From positions 1-7,662 of the forward strand of contig JAHEBG010000049.1 of the NCBI GenBank assembly GCA_024642445.1: a DNA stretch of 7,662 nucleotides, in the 5' to 3' direction. The notes beneath the pieces are model-generated. The model was not told where the DNA came from, ran no database searches, and saw only the letters and a list, made by a program, of their open reading frames with translations. Positions 1 through 6,386 of this stretch are shown piece by piece. Within the stretch, counting starts at the first letter, position 1; each line of letters begins with the position of its first letter. The translations under genes and the position numbers were made by a program. The stretch is from Gammaproteobacteria bacterium (GTDB lineage: Bacteria; Pseudomonadota; Gammaproteobacteria; Xanthomonadales; Xanthomonadaceae).

Positions 1-729
1 AAGGTCATCCGGGTGAATGCCGCTGAACGCTATTTTTCGGCACTCAAAGGCGTGGATGAGCCTGAGGCCAAGCGCAAAATCATCGGCAAATTGTTTGTTG
101 AAATCTTCGAAGAAGAGTCGGCAAAGCTAAGCAATGTGAAGTGGCTGGCGCAAGGCACCATCTATCCCGATGTCATCGAGTCGGCCGGCAGCAAGACCGG
201 CAAGGCGCATGTGATCAAGTCGCACCACAATGTGGGCGGATTGCCCGAACACATGAAACTCGGGTTGGTCGAGCCGTTGCGCGAGTTGTTCAAGGACGAA
301 GTGCGCCGAATTGGCGTTGAGCTGGGCTTGCCTGCCCCCATGGTTTACCGGCACCCGTTCCCGGGCCCAGGTCTTGGCGTGCGGATTCTGGGAGAAGTAA
401 AACCGGAATTTGCCGATTTGCTGGCCAAAGCCGATGCCATTTTTATCGATGAGCTGCGTAAATCCGGGTGGTACGACAAAACCTCACAGGCGTTCGCGGT
501 GTTTTTGCCGGTCAAATCGGTGGGTGTGGTGGGCGATGCCCGTGCCTATGAATGGGTCATCGCTTTGCGCGCAGTGGAAACCGTGGATTTCATGACTGCC
601 CATTGGGCACACCTTCCATACGAACTTCTTGGCACCGTTTCAAATAGAATAATCAATGAGTTAAAAGGTGTTTCTCGTGTGGTTTATGATATATCGGGAA
701 AGCCGCCCGCGACCATTGAATGGGAGTAA
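1..729 (+). CDS. guaA: GMP synthase (glutamine-hydrolysing), C-terminal part; 5' end outside window
   Basis: GMP synthase converts XMP to GMP with ATP and glutamine in the cytosol, the last step of guanine nucleotide synthesis. The reading frame is open from base 1, so the gene is cut by the window edge: 242 codons remain of a protein usually about 520 residues long. The glutamine amidotransferase domain and the ATP-pyrophosphatase P-loop (SGGVDS type) lie upstream and are not visible. What is seen is the end of the ATP-pyrophosphatase domain ([12 protein letters not shown] near fragment residues 51-61, SHHNVGGLP near 74-82) and the GuaA C-terminal dimerisation domain ([10 protein letters not shown] near 117-126, ending in [10 protein letters not shown]). 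Similarity to E. coli GuaA is obvious along the whole length. The GTG at base 13 is internal, because the frame and the family similarity continue to its left. tadA follows directly, with its ribosome binding site over the guaA stop codon. Confidence 0.97.
   Translation, partial: KVIRVNAAERYFSALKGVDEPEAKRKIIGKLFVEIFEEESAKLSNVKWLAQGTIYPDVIESAGSKTGKAHVIKSHHNVGGLPEHMKLGLVEPLRELFKDEVRRIGVELGLPAPMVYRHPFPGPGLGVRILGEVKPEFADLLAKADAIFIDELRKSGWYDKTSQAFAVFLPVKSVGVVGDARAYEWVIALRAVETVDFMTAHWAHLPYELLGTVSNRIINELKGVSRVVYDISGKPPATIEWE
722..726 (+). promoter_or_regulatory. Ribosome binding site deciding the tadA start
   Basis: GGGAG lies in the last codons of guaA, ending 8 bases before a GTG at 735. No Shine-Dalgarno-like sequence precedes the in-frame ATG at 720. 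The site therefore favours GTG 735 as the tadA start and suggests translational coupling with guaA. Confidence 0.55.
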
Positions 730-734
730 ATGGC

Positions 735-1202
735 GTGTTTAGTCCAGAGGACGAAGCACATATGCAGCGCGCAATGGACCAAGCCATGAAGGCTGAAGCC
801 ATCGATGAAGTGCCTGTAGGTGCGGTGCTGATCAGCGAAAGCGGGGCATTGCTTGCCGCCGGGCATAATCGTACGATTTCCCATTCCGACCCCTGCGCTC
901 ATGCCGAAATCGAAGTATTGCGCGCCGCCGGTCAGGCTCTCGGCAATTACCGTTTGTTGGGCAGCACGTTGTACGTCACGTTAGAGCCCTGTGCAATGTG
1001 CGCCATGGCTCTGGTGCATGCAAGGGTCAAGCGTGTGGTCTATGCGGCCAGCGACCCGAAAACAGGTGCTTGTGGCTCGGTATTCAACCTGATATCCGAT
1101 CCGCGCCACAATCATACCGTTGAAGTGCAGGGTGGCCTGTTGGCCGAACAGGCAGGCCAGCAGCTCAGTGCCTATTTCAAACGCAAGCGACAGCGCACTT
1201 AA
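735..1202 (+). CDS. tadA: tRNA-specific adenosine(34) deaminase TadA
   Basis: TadA deaminates adenosine to inosine at wobble position 34 of tRNA-Arg(ACG), allowing one tRNA to read CGU, CGC and CGA. The protein is a single cytidine/deoxycytidylate-deaminase-fold domain. Counting from GTG 735 (155 aa), the zinc and catalytic motifs are HAE (H56, proton-shuttling E58) and PCAMC (C86, C89); VPVGAV, NYRL and TLYVTLEP are typical TadA blocks. The N-terminus FSPEDEAHMQRAMDQA matches the FSHEYWMRHAL start region of E. coli TadA, which fits either start. An ATG at 720 would add five residues and overlap guaA by 10 bases but has no ribosome binding site; GTG 735 has GGGAG at good spacing, so I chose it. 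The gene probably forms an operon with guaA. Its stop codon overlaps the stop of the convergent DUF2721 gene by three to four bases, leaving no room for a separate terminator. Confidence 0.95.
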   Translation: MFSPEDEAHMQRAMDQAMKAEAIDEVPVGAVLISESGALLAAGHNRTISHSDPCAHAEIEVLRAAGQALGNYRLLGSTLYVTLEPCAMCAMALVHARVKRVVYAASDPKTGACGSVFNLISDPRHNHTVEVQGGLLAEQAGQQLSAYFKRKRQRT

Positions 1203-1642
1203 CGCATTTCGCTTTCGATTTCCGCATCAAAGCTCTTTACAGCGGCCCAGACTTCCCGGCCCAGATTGTATGCGGCGCCCATCAGAAACAGCATTCCCAG
1301 CAATCCAAGCACGGTAGGTAGGGCGGAAACACGGCTGCCGGTAAGTGTGTCGATAGCCAAGGCCAGGCTGGTGGCCACGAATGAGCCCAGGGCGCAATAC
1401 AAGAACAGGCAGGCACGAAGTAATGAAGCGCTGCGCTTTCGGTGCCGCTGGATCTGGTGCTCCAATTCCGGATGGTTGCGGGAGCTGTCGTTCCATTTCT
1501 TCATCAGAATGCGTAGCCTGTCGACCACCCGCGCAAGACGGTTATTGGCGGACAGCAATAAAGACCCGGTTGCAGCCATTAACAGGGCCGGTGCAAGCAG
1601 TGCGGTAAGTATGGCGTAATGGCTGTTGATGTCGGGCTGCAT
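1199..1642 (-). CDS. DUF2721 family membrane protein, function unknown
   Basis: A 147-residue protein of the DUF2721 type, a small inner-membrane family without assigned biochemistry. Three hydrophobic segments are visible: about residues 8-31, 73-97 and 106-127. Between the first two is a polar basic stretch with ARVVDRLRIL followed by a charged, helix-forming linker (residues about 36-72) rich in Arg, Lys, Glu and His; the conserved R-V-x-D-R-L-R pattern right after the first helix is what I recognise as the family signature. The C-terminus is short and acidic (FDAEIESEMR), and no enzymatic motif is visible. The ATG at 1642 is the first good start but has no strong ribosome binding site. 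A candidate promoter sits upstream (TTGAGG, 16 bases, TATACT on the minus strand), inside the region shared with divergent orn. It converges on tadA with overlapping stop codons. Function cannot be inferred from the neighbours. Confidence 0.85.
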   Translation of the reverse strand: MQPDINSHYAILTALLAPALLMAATGSLLLSANNRLARVVDRLRILMKKWNDSSRNHPELEHQIQRHRKRSASLLRACLFLYCALGSFVATSLALAIDTLTGSRVSALPTVLGLLGMLFLMGAAYNLGREVWAAVKSFDAEIESEMR

Positions 1643-1669
1643 TGCGGGTACCGTCGTGGAATTTGTTAC

Positions 1670-1697
1670 AGTATAGATTAGACCGAGGAGTCCTCAA
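1670..1697 (-). promoter_or_regulatory. Candidate sigma-70 promoter for the DUF2721 gene
   Basis: On the minus strand TTGAGG (1697 down to 1692) and TATACT (1675 down to 1670) are separated by 16 bases, matching consensus at 4/6 and 5/6. Transcription would start near 1663, giving a leader of about 20 bases before ATG 1642. The -10 overlaps a possible plus-strand TATAGA (1672-1677) for orn, which has no convincing -35; the orn promoter is therefore not called. Confidence 0.4.
1685..1690 (+). promoter_or_regulatory. Ribosome binding site of orn
   Basis: GAGGAG ends 6 bases before ATG 1697 and fixes that start. It forms the left arm of a tight palindrome, GAGGA-G-TCCTC (1685-1695), too short in the centre to fold as a hairpin. 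Confidence 0.75.
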
Positions 1698-2266
1698 TGC
1701 CTGATGTGAAAAGCCAGCGATTGATCTGGATTGATTGTGAAATGACTGGCTTGCAGCCGGAAAGCGATGCCTTGTTGGAAATTGCAGCGGTCATCACCGA
1801 TGCCGACCTGAACATTCTGGCTCGAAGCCCGGAATTTGCCATACGGCATCCGTTGAGCACACTCGAGGCCATGGACGATTGGAACCGAAATACCCATGGC
1901 AAATCCGGTTTATGGCAGCGGGTGCTGGATAGCACAATGGATACGGCGCAGGCCGAAGCCCATATGTTGGCATTTCTGGCGGAATGGGTGGATGCCAATA
2001 CCTCGCCGATGTGCGGCAACTCGATCTGCCAGGACCGACGGTTTCTGGCACGCCTGATGCCGCGTTTGGAAGGGTATTTCCATTACCGCAATTTGGACGT
2101 ATCGACCCTTAAAGAGCTGTGTCGCCGTTGGAACACGCCGTTGTTGGACGGCTTCAGAAAAAACGGTGCACACACGGCCTTGGCCGACATCGAGGAATCG
2201 GTGGCCGAGTTGCGTTACTACCGGCAATTTATGGGGCCGTTGGCGGGCACAGCACCGAATATATAG
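1697..2266 (+). CDS. orn: Oligoribonuclease (3'-5' exoribonuclease for short RNAs)
   Basis: Orn degrades di- to oligoribonucleotides to mononucleotides, finishing mRNA decay and, in bacteria that use cyclic di-GMP, clearing pGpG. The 189-residue protein is a full-length DEDDh exonuclease, near the usual 180 aa. The metal-binding and catalytic residues are all visible: D13 and E15 in IDCEMTGL, D113 in GNSICQD, H159 and D164 in GAHTALADI. The blocks MDDWNxx[25 protein letters not shown] and [10 protein letters not shown] align with E. coli Orn without gaps of note. Position 14 is Cys where E. coli has Leu; it lies between the two metal ligands and does not remove any. The C-terminus carries a few extra residues ([10 protein letters not shown]). 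The start is supported by GAGGAG six bases upstream. It is divergent from the DUF2721 gene and convergent with ppsA; a GC-rich hairpin begins at the last base of its stop codon. Confidence 0.97.
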   Translation: MPDVKSQRLIWIDCEMTGLQPESDALLEIAAVITDADLNILARSPEFAIRHPLSTLEAMDDWNRNTHGKSGLWQRVLDSTMDTAQAEAHMLAFLAEWVDANTSPMCGNSICQDRRFLARLMPRLEGYFHYRNLDVSTLKELCRRWNTPLLDGFRKNGAHTALADIEESVAELRYYRQFMGPLAGTAPNI

Positions 2267-2288
2267 GGGCGCAGCAAGCAGCGCCCCT
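2265..2288. terminator. GC-rich hairpin between convergent orn and ppsA; candidate weak bidirectional terminator
   Basis: GGGGCGC (2266-2272) pairs perfectly with GCGCCCC (2281-2287) around an 8-base loop, and A2265/T2288 extend the stem to 8 pairs. The G of the orn TAG stop is the first G of the stem, and the ppsA stop lies 7 bases beyond the other arm. No T-tract follows on either strand, so it may act as a pause site, a 3'-end protecting stem or a factor-assisted terminator rather than a classical intrinsic one. Confidence 0.45.
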
Positions 2289-2294
2289 GCAATA

Positions 2295-4676
2295 TCAATG
2301 CGGTATTGATGCCTTCAATTTCGCAAGGCGAAGCCAGGTATCGACCACCGTATCCGGATTCAGGGAAACCGATTCGATGCCTTCCTGCAACAGCCAGTCG
2401 GCGAGATCCGGGTGATCCGAGGGCCCTTGGCCACAGATTCCCACATATTTGCCTCGGGCGCGCGCAGCTTTGATGGCCATCGACAGCAGCTTTTTCACTG
2501 CCGCGTTGCGCTCATCGAACAGATGCGCCACCACCGCCGAATCGCGGTCAAGACCCAAGGTCAGCTGGGTTAAATCGTTCGAGCCAATGGAAAAGCCGTC
2601 GAAAATGTCGAGGAATTCATCGGCCAGAAGGGCATTCGAGGGCAACTCGCACATCATGATGACCTTCAAGCCATTTTCGCCGCGTTTAAGGCCATTCTTT
2701 TCCAGAATTTCAATGACTTTACGGCCTTCATCGAGCGTTCGGACGAACGGAATCATGATCCAGCAGTTCTCCAGCCCCATGGTTTCGCGGACTTTTTTCA
2801 CGGCTTGGCATTCCAAAGCGAAGCAATCGCTGAAACTTGGGTCAATGTATCGCGAGGCCCCACGGAATCCGATCATCGGGTTTTCTTCGTGCGGCTCATA
2901 CTGACTGCCGGCAATGAGGTTGGCGTATTCGTTGGATTTGAAATCCGAGAGCCGCACGATGACCGTTTCCGGTGCAAAAGCAGCCGTGAGGGTGGCAATA
3001 CCTTCGGCCAAACGATCGACATAAAACGATACCGGATCAGCGTATCCGGCCATTAGCGGCCGAATCTGGGCCTTGATCACTTCAGGTTGATTGTCAAAAT
3101 CGAGCAGGGCTTTCGGATGCACGCCGATCTGGCGGGCGATGATGAATTCCAAGCGGGCAAGCCCGATGCCTTGATGCGGCAATTGCGCAAAATCGAAGGC
3201 GCGCTCCGGATTGCCCACGTTCATCATGATTTTCAAAGGCGCCGGCGGCATATTGCCAAGGTCTGTGGTGATGCACTCGAAAGGAACCAGGCCATCGTAG
3301 ATGAACCCGGTATCGCCTTCAGCGCAACTGACGGTGACGTCCATGCCATCGGTGATTTTATCCATGGCATCGCCACAGCCGACCACGGCCGGCACACCCA
3401 GTTCACGGGCAATGATGGCGGCATGGCAGGTACGGCCGCCACGGTTGGTGACAATGGCTGAAGCACGCTTCATGATCGGCTCCCAATCCGGATCGGTCAT
3501 GTCGGCCACAAGCACATCACCGGCGGCAAGCTTATCCATTTCAGCAATGCTGCGGATGACGCGTGCTTTGCCCGAGCCGATTTTATGGCCGATGGAACGG
3601 CCCTCGACCACCACGGGGCTTTTGCCATTCAGCAGGTAGCGTTCAATCTGGGTGACTTTGCCCCGGGATTTCACGGTTTCAGGTCGTGCCTGCACGATAT
3701 ACAGCTTTCCGGTGTGGCCGTCTTTGGCCCATTCAATGTCCATCGGGCGTTGGTAGTGTTTCTCAATGACCAAGGCTTGACGTGCCAGCTCTTCTACATC
3801 GGCATCGGTAATGGAAAAGCGGTTGCGTAATTCATCCGGGGTGTCTTCATTTTTCACGCGCTCGCCGGGGGCTTCGGAATACACCATGCGAATGGCTTTG
3901 CTGCCGATGGTGCGGCGTAGGATGGCCGGCTTAGCTTGCAGAAGGGTAGGCTTATAGACGTAGAACTCATCGGGGTTGACCGCGCCTTGGACCACGTTCT
4001 CACCCAGACCGTAGCTGGAGGTGATGAATACCACATCGCGGAATCCGGATTCGGTGTCCAGCGTGAATAATACGCCAGAGGCGCCGATATCAGAACGGAC
4101 CATCAACTGCACGCCGGCAGAGAGGAAAACGTCTTCGTGTTTGAATCCGTGGTGTACACGGTAGGCAATGGCACGATCGTTGTACAGGGAAGCGAACACT
4201 TCCTTGGTCTTGGCTACCACGTCGTCGACACCGACCACATTCAGGAAGGTTTCCTGCTGGCCGGCAAAGCTGGCATCGGGCAGGTCTTCGGCAGTGGCCG
4301 ACGAGCGCACAGCTACCGCGATATCCTGTGATCCCGCGCGCTGGCAAAGCTCGGCATAGGCCTCGCGGATAGCGGCATCCAGACTGGGTTGCAAGGGTGC
4401 ATCCATGACCCATTGGCGGATTTCACGGCCTACCTGCATCAGGGTGTCCACATCGTCCACGTCAAGGCCGGCAAGGCGGTCGAAGATGCGTTGGCTGAGA
4501 TTGTTGAACTCGATGAATTCGGCAAAAGCATCGGCTGTGGTGGCAAAGCCGCCGGGTACGGAAACGCCCAGTTGACCCAAATGGCCAATCATTTCTCCCA
4601 AAGAGGAGTTTTTTCCGCCCACTTGCGCCAAATCGCTCAGCCTCAGCTGATCCAACCACAGAACATGCTTGCCCAA
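2295..4676 (-). CDS. ppsA: Phosphoenolpyruvate synthase (pyruvate, water dikinase)
   Basis: PpsA makes PEP, AMP and phosphate from pyruvate, ATP and water, opening gluconeogenesis from C3 compounds in the cytosol. Counting from TTG 4676 the protein has 793 residues, against 792 in E. coli. The domain order is an N-terminal ATP-grasp PEP/pyruvate-binding domain ([10 protein letters not shown] near 20; [20 protein letters not shown] near 123-142; the MDIEWA and IVQARPET blocks further on), the swivelling phosphohistidine domain with [15 protein letters not shown] (catalytic H418, regulatory T416), and the C-terminal TIM barrel ([39 protein letters not shown] with catalytic Cys near 748). The frame stays open to a GTG at 4736, but a perfect TATAAT lies inside that extension and GGGAG stands 7 bases before TTG 4676, so I chose TTG. 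It is divergent from ppsR, whose product inactivates PpsA through T416. Identity is certain; the start is likely. Confidence 0.97.
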   Translation of the reverse strand: MGKHVLWLDQLRLSDLAQVGGKNSSLGEMIGHLGQLGVSVPGGFATTADAFAEFIEFNNLSQRIFDRLAGLDVDDVDTLMQVGREIRQWVMDAPLQPSLDAAIREAYAELCQRAGSQDIAVAVRSSATAEDLPDASFAGQQETFLNVVGVDDVVAKTKEVFASLYNDRAIAYRVHHGFKHEDVFLSAGVQLMVRSDIGASGVLFTLDTESGFRDVVFITSSYGLGENVVQGAVNPDEFYVYKPTLLQAKPAILRRTIGSKAIRMVYSEAPGERVKNEDTPDELRNRFSITDADVEELARQALVIEKHYQRPMDIEWAKDGHTGKLYIVQARPETVKSRGKVTQIERYLLNGKSPVVVEGRSIGHKIGSGKARVIRSIAEMDKLAAGDVLVADMTDPDWEPIMKRASAIVTNRGGRTCHAAIIARELGVPAVVGCGDAMDKITDGMDVTVSCAEGDTGFIYDGLVPFECITTDLGNMPPAPLKIMMNVGNPERAFDFAQLPHQGIGLARLEFIIARQIGVHPKALLDFDNQPEVIKAQIRPLMAGYADPVSFYVDRLAEGIATLTAAFAPETVIVRLSDFKSNEYANLIAGSQYEPHEENPMIGFRGASRYIDPSFSDCFALECQAVKKVRETMGLENCWIMIPFVRTLDEGRKVIEILEKNGLKRGENGLKVIMMCELPSNALLADEFLDIFDGFSIGSNDLTQLTLGLDRDSAVVAHLFDERNAAVKKLLSMAIKAARARGKYVGICGQGPSDHPDLADWLLQEGIESVSLNPDTVVDTWLRLAKLKASIPH

Positions 4677-4683
4677 AATCGCG

Positions 4684-4688
4684 CTCCC
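4684..4688 (-). promoter_or_regulatory. Ribosome binding site supporting the ppsA TTG start
   Basis: GGGAG on the minus strand is followed by 7 bases and then TTG at 4676. Translation from this codon begins MGKHVLW, matching the VLW near the N-terminus of E. coli PpsA. Confidence 0.6.
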
Positions 4689-4709
4689 GATGCGTCGTAT
4701 CAGGGCATT

Positions 4710-4715
4710 ATTATA
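4710..4715 (-). promoter_or_regulatory. -10 element of the ppsA promoter
   Basis: Minus-strand TATAAT, a perfect sigma-70 -10 hexamer. Transcription would start near 4703, about 27 bases before the TTG start and just upstream of the GGGAG. The expected -35 (about 4738 to 4733, AAGTGC) is poor, so an activator may be needed or the promoter may be weak. A palindrome occupies the spacer. Confidence 0.55.
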
Positions 4716-4721
4716 GCCGAT

Positions 4722-4735
4722 TGCAAACGTATGCA
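4722..4735. promoter_or_regulatory. Palindromic candidate operator (LacI/PurR-like) in the ppsA-ppsR intergenic region
   Basis: TGCAAACGTATGCA reads the same on both strands except for one symmetric base pair (12 of 14 positions), with a central CG. The half-site GCAAACG resembles known LacI/GalR-family operators such as the PurR site with core GCAAACGTTTGC. It lies between -10 and -35 of the ppsA promoter, where a bound repressor would block transcription, and upstream of ppsR. The match is by eye; no regulator gene is in the window. Confidence 0.35.
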
Positions 4736-4783
4736 CTTTGGTTTTCCCTTGGCGTGTGTTTCAGGCACAATGCATTAACAGCC

Positions 4784-4789
4784 AAGGAG
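4784..4789 (+). promoter_or_regulatory. Ribosome binding site of ppsR
   Basis: AAGGAG ends 5 bases before ATG 4795. This decides against the in-frame TTG at 4738, which has no such site and would add 19 residues not shared with known PpsR proteins. Confidence 0.8.
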
Positions 4790-4794
4790 TTAGC

Positions 4795-5607
4795 ATGCGT
4801 CCAGTTTTCTATGTATCCGATGGTACCGGCATCACTACCGAAACCATCGGTCATACCGTTCTTGCCCAGTTCGAGGGCATTGAGTACCACGCCAAACGGT
4901 TTCCGTTCGTGGATACGCCTGAAAAGGCCGCACGTACTGCGGCATTGATTGATAACGCCCAAAAGCAAGCCGGTAAAAAGGCAGTGGTATTCACCAGTTT
5001 GGTTGATCCGGAAGCGGATACCGTTATTCGTGATACCGGCGCATTGGTGTTGGATGTACTGAAGCCGTTTACCCGTCCATTGGAAAGCGAGTTGGGCGCG
5101 CAGCGCAGTCTAACCATTGGCAAGGCGCATGCGTTGGTGGACTACAAAGCCTATGAAGAGCGTATTAACGCCACCAATTTCGCACTGACCCACGATGATG
5201 GCATGAATTACAACTACGGCAATGCCGATTTGATCCTGGTGGGTGTTTCACGTTCCGGAAAAACCCCGACCTGCCTGTATATGGCGTTGCATTACGGTGT
5301 TAAAGCCGCGAATTATCCCCTTACCGACGAGGACCTGGAGGGCGAGGGCCTGCCCAAGCGGCTGCAGCCGTTCCGCCAGAAATTGTTCGGCCTCACCATT
5401 GACCCCATTCGACTGCAGCAGATTCGCCAAGAGCGCAAACCGAACTCGCGTTATGCCACACTGGAGCAATGCCGAAAGGAGGTCAGTAGGGCGGAAGCGA
5501 TGTTCCAGAGCATCCGATTGCCGCACCTTTCCACCACCAATACCTCGATTGAAGAAATCTCCAGCAAAATCATTTCACAACTCGATATATCCACCCACCA
5601 TTATTGA
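4795..5607 (+). CDS. ppsR: PEP synthase regulatory protein (bifunctional kinase/pyrophosphorylase)
   Basis: PpsR (DUF299 family, E. coli YdiA) uses ADP to phosphorylate the threonine beside the catalytic histidine of PpsA, switching it off, and removes the phosphate again by phosphate-dependent phosphorolysis. From ATG 4795 the protein has 270 residues, close to the 277 of E. coli. Visible family blocks are VFYVSDGTGITTETIGH at the N-terminus, FALTHDDGMN near 129-138, the P-loop GVSRSGKT at 150-157 followed by PTCLYMALHYGVKAANYPL, KLFGLTIDPIRLQQIRQER near 196-214 and NSRYATLEQCRKEV near 217-230. The C-terminus STTNTSIEEISSKII matches the NSTNYSVEEIATKI region of E. coli. The start is fixed by AAGGAG. 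The gene is divergent from ppsA, its target, and is followed after 6 bases by the DUF1249 gene, probably in one transcript. No convincing -35/-10 pair was found for its own promoter. Confidence 0.96.
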   Translation: MRPVFYVSDGTGITTETIGHTVLAQFEGIEYHAKRFPFVDTPEKAARTAALIDNAQKQAGKKAVVFTSLVDPEADTVIRDTGALVLDVLKPFTRPLESELGAQRSLTIGKAHALVDYKAYEERINATNFALTHDDGMNYNYGNADLILVGVSRSGKTPTCLYMALHYGVKAANYPLTDEDLEGEGLPKRLQPFRQKLFGLTIDPIRLQQIRQERKPNSRYATLEQCRKEVSRAEAMFQSIRLPHLSTTNTSIEEISSKIISQLDISTHHY

Positions 5608-5613
5608 TCCCAG

Positions 5614-6099
5614 ATGCGTCCAGCCAAGACTTCAACGCTATATAACACGCTCAATCGGTTCACTTGGTTGATGGATCTGTATGCAGACAACTACTTGCGT
5701 CTCTGCGATCTTGTGGAGCTGCAGGCTTTGCAGCCCGGCGTTTACTTCTCCGAGGGCGGTGACGGGCTGTTGCTACGCTTGGAAGTGTTGGAACGACACC
5801 GATTCACGTTGGAGTTCAAACTCAGCTACACGCTTCAAGATGAGCAGACCGGGGCGCTTGATCCTTCTGCCATGGTTCGGGTCTATACCGATTCCAGACA
5901 GTGTGAAGTGAGCCATTGCTATGTGGGTAGGCGTTGGCAGGATGTTCTAGGTATACGTCCCAGCCCAGCGCAGATGGTTTCCCACCGCTTACGAATGAAC
6001 GGCTTTTTGAACAAGTGGCTGCTGTACCTGAAGCAGCAAAACCACACTGCTTCCACCTGGTTTCCCGAACAACGCGCCGTTGCCTTCATCGCCGATTAA
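5614..6099 (+). CDS. DUF1249 (YqiB-like) family protein, function unknown
   Basis: A 161-residue soluble protein of the DUF1249 family; E. coli YqiB is the familiar member, and no activity is established to my knowledge. The family-like features are an N-terminal helix with LMDLYADNYLRLCDLV (residues about 19-34), a central beta-rich stretch (LLLRLEVLERHRFTLEFKL, then DPSAMVRVYTDSRQCEVSHC) and a C-terminal helix NGFLNKWLLYLKQQNH corresponding to the NQFLADWLRYCL block of YqiB. No signal peptide, membrane segment or catalytic motif is visible. The first ATG after ppsR is used; it has no good ribosome binding site and lies 6 bases after the ppsR stop, so translation is probably coupled. A later ATG at 5671 would remove the first 19 residues and cannot be excluded. 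The tRNA promoter begins 20 bases past its stop. Confidence 0.8.
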   Translation: MRPAKTSTLYNTLNRFTWLMDLYADNYLRLCDLVELQALQPGVYFSEGGDGLLLRLEVLERHRFTLEFKLSYTLQDEQTGALDPSAMVRVYTDSRQCEVSHCYVGRRWQDVLGIRPSPAQMVSHRLRMNGFLNKWLLYLKQQNHTASTWFPEQRAVAFIAD

Positions 6100-6118
6100 G
6101 TTTATTTGCAGGCAATGC

Positions 6119-6147
6119 TTGACGCTAAATTAAAATCTCCCTATAAT
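6119..6147 (+). promoter_or_regulatory. Strong sigma-70 promoter of the tRNA-Ala/tRNA-Glu unit
   Basis: TTGACG (6119-6124) and TATAAT (6142-6147) stand exactly 17 bases apart, one mismatch from the full consensus. Transcription would start in the pyrimidine-rich stretch near 6153-6155, about 12-14 bases before the mature tRNA. The bases just after the -10 are T/C-rich rather than the GC-rich discriminator common at stringently controlled stable-RNA promoters. Confidence 0.85.
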
Positions 6148-6166
6148 TTCCTCTCTCACAGCACGT

Positions 6167-6242
<76 letters not shown>

Positions 6243-6268
6243 ATGTGTGACCCGTTTTATAGGCTGCT

Positions 6269-6344
6269 GTCCCCATCGTCTAGAGGCCTAGGACATTACC
6301 CTTTCACGGTAGCGACCGGGGTTCGAATCCCCGTGGGGACGCCA
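6269..6344 (+). tRNA. tRNA-Glu (anticodon TTC)
   Basis: A complete 76-base tRNA with encoded CCA. The acceptor is GTCCCCA/TGGGGAC, the D-stem GTCT/GGAC, the anticodon stem TTACC/GGTAG with one T-G pair, the loop CTTTCAC with anticodon TTC at 6303-6305, and the T-arm CGGGG-TTCGAAT-CCCCG. The discriminator is G, as in E. coli tRNA-Glu, which it closely resembles. It lies 26 bases after tRNA-Ala and shares its promoter and terminator. Confidence 0.98.
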
Positions 6345-6355
6345 CAAATAGAGAG

Positions 6356-6377
6356 CCCGCCGCAAGGCGGGTTTTTT
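6356..6377 (+). terminator. Intrinsic terminator of the tRNA unit
   Basis: CCCGCC and GGCGGG form a six-pair GC stem capped by a GCAA (GNRA) tetraloop, followed at once by six T residues. It starts 11 bases after the CCA of tRNA-Glu. On the minus strand the same hairpin is followed only by a loosely T-containing stretch, so it would be a weak terminator for the convergent transporter gene ending at 6387. Confidence 0.92.
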
Positions 6378-6386
6378 ATTGCCCTG

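Noticed and set aside
1685..1695. Palindrome GAGGA-G-TCCTC at the orn ribosome binding site, considered as an operator or RNA switch
   Set aside because: The arms are 5 bases with a single central base, so no RNA hairpin can form, and it is short enough to arise by chance from the Shine-Dalgarno sequence.
2252..2261. Ten-base repeat GCACCGAATA, found here and inverted at the right end of the window (7653-7662)
   Set aside because: A single 10-base match between distant sites is expected by chance in a window of this size, and the flanks do not match.
3087..3461. Long open frames antisense to ppsA (for example 124 codons here, and others at 2449-2904 and 4389-4778)
   Set aside because: They mirror a strongly conserved enzyme gene, show no family resemblance and lack ribosome binding sites; they follow from the codon bias of ppsA.
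4749..4777. Possible ppsR promoter (TTGGCG with a downstream GCATTA, or CACAAT at 4766-4771)
   Set aside because: The hexamers match poorly and the first pair would start transcription on the ribosome binding site; not supportable.
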